Shown here: piece by piece, positions 46,538 to 52,493 of the stretch
Position numbering within the stretch: the stretch's first letter is position 1
How the letters are laid out: each line of letters starts with the position of its first letter
Assembly: GCA_003285105.1 (NCBI GenBank)
Contig: CP030158.1
Span: 2,146,501 to 2,210,500 of the forward strand
DNA length: 64,000 nt
Direction of reading: 5' to 3'
From: Roseithermus sacchariphilus
GTDB lineage: Bacteria > Bacteroidota > Rhodothermia > Rhodothermales > MEBIC09517
The notes under the pieces: generated by a model
The model's database searches: none
What the model was told of the DNA's origin: nothing
The model's input: only the letters and a program-made list of their open reading frames with translations
Made by a program: the position numbers and the translations under genes

Positions 46538-47479
46538 GTGAACCAATTCCAAGCCTGGTATCGGATGCAACCCCGCGCCCTCCGGGCGCTGCTGACGATC
46601 AACGTCGTCCTTTACGTGCTGTGGATCGTCCTTTTCCGCCACATCGATGCGACGGCGGTGTTCGTCTTGAACCACCTGGCCCTCAACCCCGGCCTGCCGG
46701 GCATCCTGTTCGAGCCCTGGCAGCTGGTCACGTACAACTTCCTGCATCTGGAAGCGGGGTTCTGGGGGCTGTTGCACATCCTGTTCAACATGCTGTGGCT
46801 GGTGTGGATCGGCCGCGAGTATGAGGAGCTGCACGGCCCGCACCGGCTGATGGCGCTCTATCTGATCGGCGGGGTCGGGGGCGGGGTGCTCTCGGTGCTG
46901 CTGGCCGGCCTCGCGCCGGGGCTCTTCGGCGGCATCATCCACGGCGCGTCGGCGTCGGTGCTCGGGGTGCTGACGGCCGTCGCCATCCTGTATCCGTACA
47001 AGAGCATCGCGCTGCTGTTCATCGGCACCGTCCGCCTGATCTATGTGGTCATCGGCTTCCTGGTGCTGGATCTGCTGTTCCTGCGGGGCAGCAGCACCGC
47101 CGTCGCCGCGCATCTGGGCGGGGCGCTCTTCGGCTTCCTGTTCGCCCGCGCCGAAGGCAAAGGCATCGACCTGTCCTCCTGGGCGCGGATCTTCTTCCGC
47201 GAGCGTCGCCGCCGTGCCCCGGCGCGCCGCGAGGCGGACGAGGGCTGGCTCAGCCGGCTCGAAGGGTGGCTGGCGTCCCGGGGCACGCCGGCGGACCGGG
47301 CGCCGTCGTCGCCGCGCCGGAGCCCGCTGACGCCGCTGCGCAGCCTCGGCGGCTCGGTGGAGACGGAGACGGCCCCGGAGAGCGAGGTGGATCGCATCCT
47401 GGACAAGATCAGCGAGCAGGGTTACGATGCCCTGACGGACGAGGAGAAACGCATCCTGTACGAGGCCAGCAAGCGGTGA
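46538..47479 (+). CDS. Rhomboid-family intramembrane serine protease, copy 2, with cytoplasmic C-terminal extension
   Basis: A 313-residue rhomboid. The catalytic Ser138 lies in IIHGASASVLGVLTAV and His192 in TAVAAHLGGALFGFLFA; the Ser motif is GASAS rather than GxSG. After the last helix comes a ~110-residue basic, then Ser/Pro-rich extension that ends in the acidic helix VDRILDKISEQGYDALTDEE, a tail seen in Bacteroidota rhomboids (DUF6576-like). It differs from copy 1, which lacks this tail, so the two are not a recent duplication. The stop codon overlaps the GTG start of the next gene. Confidence 0.87.
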   Translation: MNQFQAWYRMQPRALRALLTINVVLYVLWIVLFRHIDATAVFVLNHLALNPGLPGILFEPWQLVTYNFLHLEAGFWGLLHILFNMLWLVWIGREYEELHGPHRLMALYLIGGVGGGVLSVLLAGLAPGLFGGIIHGASASVLGVLTAVAILYPYKSIALLFIGTVRLIYVVIGFLVLDLLFLRGSSTAVAAHLGGALFGFLFARAEGKGIDLSSWARIFFRERRRRAPARREADEGWLSRLEGWLASRGTPADRAPSSPRRSPLTPLRSLGGSVETETAPESEVDRILDKISEQGYDALTDEEKRILYEASKR

Positions 47480-48582
47480 GGTCGACGCTGCGCGGACGGA
47501 GGCAGGGGCGGCGTGTGTGGCGCTGGCTCGGGGGCGTCGTGCATGGCCTGGTGGCCGGGCTGTTCGGGCTGGCCTATGCCGCGCGCTACGTGCACCCGGA
47601 GGCGTTCTGGTGGGGCGGGCTGCTGGCGCCGGGGCTGGCGGTTCTGGCGGGGGGCTTGCTCGGGGCGCTGGGGCTGGCGCTGGCCGGGCGCCGGTGGCGC
47701 TGGGCGGTGCTCCACGCCGGGCTGCTGGGGCTGGCTGCCGTACGCCTGTGGCCCGCGCTGCCGCCGGCGGCAGCGCCGGGTGAGTCGGCCTCGCTGACGG
47801 TGCTGACCTACAACATCTCGGCGGCCCGCCTCGAACGGCAGCAGGGCCGGGCGCTGCTGGCCTTCGTGCGCGAGCACATGCCGGACCTGCTCGTGCTCCA
47901 GGAGGCGTACCTGTATTACCGGGACGATGTCCCCGTCCGCCCCAGTCGCTACTTGCAGTTGCTGATCGATTCGCTCGGGTACCGCACGCTGCGGCCGGCG
48001 GTGCCGCTGCGGGATCACACGGAACAGGCCGTGCTGGCGCGGCCCGACGTCCAGCTCCTTGCCGTCGAGCAGCATCTGCTGCCGGACGGGCCGGACGACC
48101 GGCGGGCCTCCGAGGTCGTCCGGGTGCGGTTCCGGTGGGACGGCCGGGAGGCGGTGCTCTACAACCTGCACCTGCGTTCCTTCGGTCGGCTCAAGCCCTG
48201 GGAGGACCAGCGGCACTGGCTCAACCCCGCGTACTGGCGCGCCTTTCTCGGGCACTACCGGGAGGCCTTCGGGGCGCGGGCCCGTGAGGCGGAACAGCTC
48301 CGTGCCCTGATCGAGCAGGATACCCTGCCCGTGATCGTCGCCGGCGACTTCAACAGCACCCCGCACAACTGGAGCTACCACCACCTCGCGCGGGGCCTGC
48401 AGGACGCCTTTCGCGTGGCCGGATCGGGGTGGGGCGGCACCTACCACGTCCGCTTCCCCGTCGTGCACATCGACCACGTCCTGGCCGGTCCCGCCTGGGC
48501 CGTCGAGTCCGCCGTCATCCCCGACCTCGCGCTGTCCGACCACCGGCCCCTCCTCGTCCGGCTCCGGTGGGCGGCCGAGTAG
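47476..48582 (+). CDS. Membrane-anchored endonuclease/exonuclease/phosphatase (EEP) family protein
   Basis: A 368-residue protein. The GTG start at 47476 overlaps the rhomboid stop as GTGA. The N-terminal third has about three hydrophobic helices (WLGGVVHGLVAGLFGLAYAA and two more), then an EEP domain with VLTYNISAARL, LLVLQEAYLYY (catalytic Glu), YNLHLRSFG, VIVAGDFNSTPHNW, VVHIDHVLAG and ALSDHRPLLVRL, giving all catalytic Asn/Glu/Asp/His residues. By topology the catalytic domain may face the periplasm. EEP enzymes of this layout may be phosphodiesterases or sphingomyelinase-like; I cannot say which substrate is used. Confidence 0.82.
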   Translation: MRSTLRGRRQGRRVWRWLGGVVHGLVAGLFGLAYAARYVHPEAFWWGGLLAPGLAVLAGGLLGALGLALAGRRWRWAVLHAGLLGLAAVRLWPALPPAAAPGESASLTVLTYNISAARLERQQGRALLAFVREHMPDLLVLQEAYLYYRDDVPVRPSRYLQLLIDSLGYRTLRPAVPLRDHTEQAVLARPDVQLLAVEQHLLPDGPDDRRASEVVRVRFRWDGREAVLYNLHLRSFGRLKPWEDQRHWLNPAYWRAFLGHYREAFGARAREAEQLRALIEQDTLPVIVAGDFNSTPHNWSYHHLARGLQDAFRVAGSGWGGTYHVRFPVVHIDHVLAGPAWAVESAVIPDLALSDHRPLLVRLRWAAE

Positions 48583-48759
48583 CGCCCCACGCGCTGCCGC
48601 CCGGGCTTCGGGCGCTACCACGGGGGGCTACCACGATCGTCACGGGAAAATCCCGATCGGTCCGGGCGAGGCCGCCGGGCCGGAGGGAGCCTTTGCCGGG
48701 ACGGGTGGTATCAGCCCCCCGTTCGTCCGATCCCAAGACTCGACTCCGCTTCTTGACCG

Positions 48760-49854
48760 ATGAAACGACCGCGTCGGATTTCCCGGGCCGTGCAGGTGGG
48801 CCCCGTACAGGTGGGCGGCGGCGCCCCGATCTCGGTGCAATCGATGACTGTATCGAAGACGCACGACGTGGCGGCGACGCTGGCCGAGGTCGCGCGGCTG
48901 GCCGAGGCCGGCGCGGACATCGTGCGGGTGGCGGTGCCGCGCCCCGAGGACGCCGAGGCCCTGCGGGACGTCGTGCAGGGCAGCCCCGTGCCCATCGTGG
49001 CCGACATCCACTTCAACTACCAGTATGCCCTCAAGGCCATCGAGGCCGGGGTGGCCAAGGTGCGCATCAACCCGGGCAACATCGGCAAGGAGGAGTGGGA
49101 GCGTGAGGTGCTGCTGGCGGCGAAGGAGGCTGGTATTCCCATCCGCATCGGCGTCAACGCCGGGTCGCTGGAGAAGGACATCCTGGACAAGTACGGCTAC
49201 CCGCAGCCGGAGGCGCTCTTCGAGAGCGCGATGCGCCACGTCGAGATCTGCACGAAGCACGGCTTCGAGGACATCGTCATCTCGGTCAAGCACTCCGACG
49301 TCTTCTTCATGATTCAGGCCTACCGGCTCGTGGCGGAGCGGACCGACTATCCGCTGCACCTGGGCGTGACCGAGTCGGGCACGCTGCAGGCCGGGTCGAT
49401 CAAGAGCGCCATCGGCATCGGCGCCCTGCTGGCCGACGGCATCGGGGACACGATCCGCGTGTCGCTGGCGACGGACTCCGTGCACGAGGTCGAAGTCGGG
49501 CATCAGATCCTCAAGTCGCTGCGGTTGGGGCGGCCCGGGGTCAACATCATCGCGTGCCCGACGTGCGGCCGTCTGGCCGGGGATCTGTTCTCCATCGTCG
49601 ACGAAGTGGAGGCGGCCGTCAAGGCCCGCAAGTTCACCAAGGACCTCAACGTGGCGCTGATGGGCTGTGCCGTCAACGGGCCGGGGGAGGCCGCCGGTGC
49701 CGATCTGGGCATTTCTCTGGGACGCGGGCGGGCCCACCTCTTCAAACGTGGCGAGATCATCCGCACCGTGCCGGAGGAGGAGATCGTGGAGGCCGTCCTG
49801 GAGGCCATCGAGGCCTGGGAGGAAGACGAGACGACGGCCGAGGCCACCGGCTGA
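48760..49854 (+). CDS. ispG: 4-hydroxy-3-methylbut-2-en-1-yl diphosphate synthase (flavodoxin)
   Basis: A 364-residue iron-sulfur enzyme of the MEP pathway that converts MEcPP to HMBPP. The TIM-barrel part has ISVQSMTVSKTHDV, VPIVADIHFNYQYAL and KVRINPGNIG. The 4Fe-4S ligands are Cys266 and Cys269 (IIACPTCGR) and Cys303 (LMGCAVNGPGEA), with Glu310 beside it. The length is that of the short bacterial type without the large insert. Its TGA stop codon lies within the first unit of a heptad repeat array. The 177-nt upstream spacer after the EEP gene holds a few GC-rich hairpins but no clear terminator. Confidence 0.96.
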   Translation: MKRPRRISRAVQVGPVQVGGGAPISVQSMTVSKTHDVAATLAEVARLAEAGADIVRVAVPRPEDAEALRDVVQGSPVPIVADIHFNYQYALKAIEAGVAKVRINPGNIGKEEWEREVLLAAKEAGIPIRIGVNAGSLEKDILDKYGYPQPEALFESAMRHVEICTKHGFEDIVISVKHSDVFFMIQAYRLVAERTDYPLHLGVTESGTLQAGSIKSAIGIGALLADGIGDTIRVSLATDSVHEVEVGHQILKSLRLGRPGVNIIACPTCGRLAGDLFSIVDEVEAAVKARKFTKDLNVALMGCAVNGPGEAAGADLGISLGRGRAHLFKRGEIIRTVPEEEIVEAVLEAIEAWEEDETTAEATG

Positions 49855-49933
49855 AAGCTGTGGGCTTCTGGCTGTGGGCTGCGGGCTACGGGCTTCTGGC
49901 TGCGGTGCGGGCTGACCGCTGAAAGCTGCAGGC
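49850..49933. repeat. Heptanucleotide array overlapping the ispG stop codon
   Basis: Twelve consecutive 7-mers (GCTGAAA, GCTGTGG, GCTTCTG, GCTGTGG, GCTGCGG, GCTACGG and so on, to TGCAGGC). The ispG stop TGA (49852-49854) is inside the first unit. The 40 nt at 49883-49922 recur exactly at 50410-50449, on the other side of the 165-bp array. Confidence 0.92.
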
Positions 49934-49935
49934 AT

Positions 49936-50405
49936 CGTGCTGGAACGAGTTCTTCCCCCTGGCCGCAGGCCTTACAGGGGGAAGTCCCCGCAGGGGGAAG
50001 GGGGTCCACATTCGTCGCTGTGCCGCCATCGTCCGGGGGCTACCCCTCCGTCGCTGCGCGACACCTCCCCTTCGCAAGGGGAGGATTTGGATGGCGCCCT
50101 CGTGCTGGAACGAGTTCTTCCCCCTGGCCGCAGGCCTTACAGGGGAAAGTCCCCGCAGGGGGAAGGGGGTCAACATCCGCCGCTGTGCCGCCATCGTCCG
50201 GGGGCTACCCCTCCGTCGCTGCGCGACACCTCCCCTTCGCAAGGGGAGGATTTGGATGGCGCCCTCGGATCGGGCCACGCCCTTCCCCCTGGCCGCAGGC
50301 CTTACAGGGGGAAGTCCCCGCAGGGGGAAGGGGGTCCACATTCGTCGCTGTGCCGCCATCGTCCGGGGGCTACCCCTCCGTCGCTGCGCGACACCTCCCC
50401 TTCGC
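49936..50405. repeat. Three-copy 165-bp tandem repeat with strong palindromes
   Basis: Copies start at 49936, 50101 and 50266, with an exact 165-nt period. Copies 1 and 2 differ at four positions. Copy 3 differs in its first 17 nt, then equals copy 1 until it stops inside the second palindrome near 50405. Each unit holds TTCCCCCTG (49953) that can pair with either of two CAGGGGGAA arms (49975, 49991), and a 21-nt palindrome CCTCCCCTTCGCAAGGGGAGG (50064-50084, 50229-50249). No frame is interrupted by stops because 165 is a multiple of three, but the translation is Arg/Pro-rich and not protein-like. This explains most of the 734-nt gap between ispG and ggt. Confidence 0.95.
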
Positions 50406-50409
50406 ATGA

Positions 50410-50486
50410 GGGCTACGGGCTTCTGGCTGCGGTGCGGGCTGACCGCTGACGGCTGAACGCTGACCGCTGAAAGCTGCGGGCTCCGG
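50410..50486. repeat. Heptanucleotide array after the 165-bp repeats
   Basis: Eleven 7-mers (GGGCTAC, GGGCTTC, TGGCTGC, GGTGCGG, GCTGACC, GCTGACG, GCTGAAC, GCTGACC, GCTGAAA, GCTGCGG, GCTCCGG). The first 40 nt equal 49883-49922 exactly. A TACCTTC promoter-like element for ggt follows at 50513. Confidence 0.9.
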
Positions 50487-50588
50487 CCGCGTGATCTTGT
50501 GTCCGGCGTCTGCTACCTTCCTCCGGTGAACAGCGGCTCCCCGGAGCCCCACCCCCGTTTTCCCGATCCGCATCGAAGAGGCCATCCC

Positions 50589-52433
50589 ATGGTTCGTCTC
50601 CCTCTGCTTCTGCTCGCGGCCGGCATGGCGTGCGGTCTGTGCGCGCCCCCCGTTCAGGCCCAGCGTCCCAACAAGCCGGTGCTGCACGGGCGGCACTGGG
50701 TGGCCATCACCGGCAAGCCGCTCGCGGCCACGGCAGGGGCGGCCATCTTCCAGCAGGGCGGCAACGCGGTGGATGCCGCCTGTGCCATGCTGGCGGCGAC
50801 GGCGACCATGTGGGACGTGCTCGGCTGGGGCGGGGAGACGCAGGCGCTCATCTACAACCCCAACACCGGCAAGGTCATCGGCGTCAACGCCCTCGGCGTG
50901 GCTCCGACGGGGGCGACGGCCGACTTCTTCCGGGCGCAGGGCCTGGCCTATCCGCCCGAGTACGGGCCGCTGGCGGCCGTCACACCCGGCACGCCCGGTG
51001 GGCTCCTGGTGATGCTGGCCGAGTTCGGCACGATGCGCCTGGCCGAGGTGCTGGCGCCGGCCATGGAGATGGCCGAAGGCTACCCGATCGAGGCGCAGAC
51101 GGCCGATGCCATCGAGCGGGAGAAGGAGCGCATCAAGCAATGGCCCCACTCGAAGGCCGTCTTCCTCCCGCATCTGGGTGAGCCCGAACGGGAAGCGCCC
51201 TACCCCGGCGAGCTCTTCCGCCAGCCCGACCTGCTCGCCACCCTGCAGAAGCTGGTCGACGCCGAAGCGCAGGCCCTGGCCGAGGGCAAGAGCCGCAAGG
51301 AGGCCATCTACGCCGCCTACGACCGCTTCTACCGGGGCGACATCGCCGAGGAGCTGGTGCGCGGCACGCGCGCCGAAGGAGGGCTGTTGACGATGGACGA
51401 CCTGGACCGCTGGCAGGTCTACCTCGAAGAGCCGGTGATGACCACCTACAAAGACATCGAAGTCTACAAGCTCACCTCGTGGGTGCAGGGGCCCGTGATG
51501 CTGCAGATGCTGAACATGCTCGAAACGTTCGACCTGCCCGCGATGGGCTACAACAGCGCCCGCTACATCCACACCCTCTACCAGGTGATGAACCTCGCCT
51601 TCGCCGACCGCGACTTCTACTACGGCGATCCCTATTTCCCGCCCGAGGAGCCGCTCGAAGGCTTGCTCTCGAAGGACTATGCCCGCGCCCGCGTCCGGCA
51701 GATCGACCCGGCGCGCAACGACCCGAACGTGAAGCCGGGCGACCCCTATCCGTTCCAGGGACAGGAAAATCCGTACCTCCACTACCTGGAAAACTGGTCC
51801 GTCGTGACGCCCGCCCGGCAGGATGACGCGGCCTTCGACGCCGACTTCTACGCCGGGACGACCTCCATCCAGGCGGCGGACGCGGCGGGGTGGGTCGTCT
51901 CGGTCACGCCCAGCGGCGGGTGGATCCCGGCGTTCATCGCCGGGGAAACCGGCATCGGGCTGAGCCAGCGGATGCAGAGCTTCGTGCTCGATCCGGCCGA
52001 GAACCCGTTCAACGTCGTCGAGCCCGGCAAGCGGCCGCGGGCCACGCTGACGCCGGGGCTGGCGCTCAAAGACGGCCGGCCCTACCTCTCCTTCGCCGTC
52101 CAGGGCGGGGACAGCCAGGACCAGAACCTGCTCCAGTTTTTCCTGAACGTGGTCGAGTTCGGGATGGACGTGCAGGAGGCTGCCGAGGCGGCCAACATCA
52201 ACAGCTTCCAGCTCAAAGGCTCCTTCGGCCAGCACGAGTCGCGACCCGGCCGGCTGTTGCTGCGCGAGGACGTGCCGGGATGGGTGCGCGCCGAACTGGA
52301 GGCGATGGGGTACGACCTCACGTTCGAGGAGCGCACCTCGGGGCCGATCAACGCCATCTTCTTCGACCACGAGCACGGCACGATGTGGGGCGGCTCCAGC
52401 GATCACGGCGAGGATTACGGCATCGCCTGGTAG
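50589..52433 (+). CDS. ggt: Gamma-glutamyltransferase family protein
   Basis: A 614-residue exported Ntn-hydrolase. It has a signal peptide (MVRLPLLLLAAGMACGLCAP ending in VQAQ), then the large-subunit region with GAAIFQQGGNAVDAACAML and GPLAAVTPGTPGGLLVML, and the small-subunit region with the conserved WVVSVTPSGGW. The self-cleaving Thr should be Thr424 or Thr425 in YAGTTSIQAADAAGW, where the common motif is TTHxSVVD; the missing His makes the start of the small subunit atypical. Such enzymes hydrolyse or transfer gamma-glutamyl groups (glutathione) in the periplasm; the substrate here may differ. ATG 50589 begins the signal peptide. A TACCTTC promoter-like element lies at 50513. Confidence 0.85.
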   Translation: MVRLPLLLLAAGMACGLCAPPVQAQRPNKPVLHGRHWVAITGKPLAATAGAAIFQQGGNAVDAACAMLAATATMWDVLGWGGETQALIYNPNTGKVIGVNALGVAPTGATADFFRAQGLAYPPEYGPLAAVTPGTPGGLLVMLAEFGTMRLAEVLAPAMEMAEGYPIEAQTADAIEREKERIKQWPHSKAVFLPHLGEPEREAPYPGELFRQPDLLATLQKLVDAEAQALAEGKSRKEAIYAAYDRFYRGDIAEELVRGTRAEGGLLTMDDLDRWQVYLEEPVMTTYKDIEVYKLTSWVQGPVMLQMLNMLETFDLPAMGYNSARYIHTLYQVMNLAFADRDFYYGDPYFPPEEPLEGLLSKDYARARVRQIDPARNDPNVKPGDPYPFQGQENPYLHYLENWSVVTPARQDDAAFDADFYAGTTSIQAADAAGWVVSVTPSGGWIPAFIAGETGIGLSQRMQSFVLDPAENPFNVVEPGKRPRATLTPGLALKDGRPYLSFAVQGGDSQDQNLLQFFLNVVEFGMDVQEAAEAANINSFQLKGSFGQHESRPGRLLLREDVPGWVRAELEAMGYDLTFEERTSGPINAIFFDHEHGTMWGGSSDHGEDYGIAW

Positions 52434-52454
52434 CGCGGCATCGCCTGGTAGCCC
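52419..52454 (+). repeat. 18-nt duplication of the ggt 3' end
   Basis: CGGCATCGCCTGGTAGCG at 52419-52436 is repeated at 52437-52454 with one change. The first copy holds the ggt stop codon; the second repeats the end of the gene and its TAG just outside it. Confidence 0.85.
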
Positions 52455-52493
52455 CGTGCAGGCCTGCCGCCGAGGTGCCCGCCGGGGTGCGGG

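Noticed and set aside
49936-50405. CRISPR array
   Set aside because: The units are 165 nt and tandem without unique spacers, and no cas gene is nearby.
49886-50449. Open frames of about 170 residues on both strands over the 165-bp repeats
   Set aside because: They stay open because 165 is divisible by three; translations are Arg/Pro-rich, without start context or motifs.
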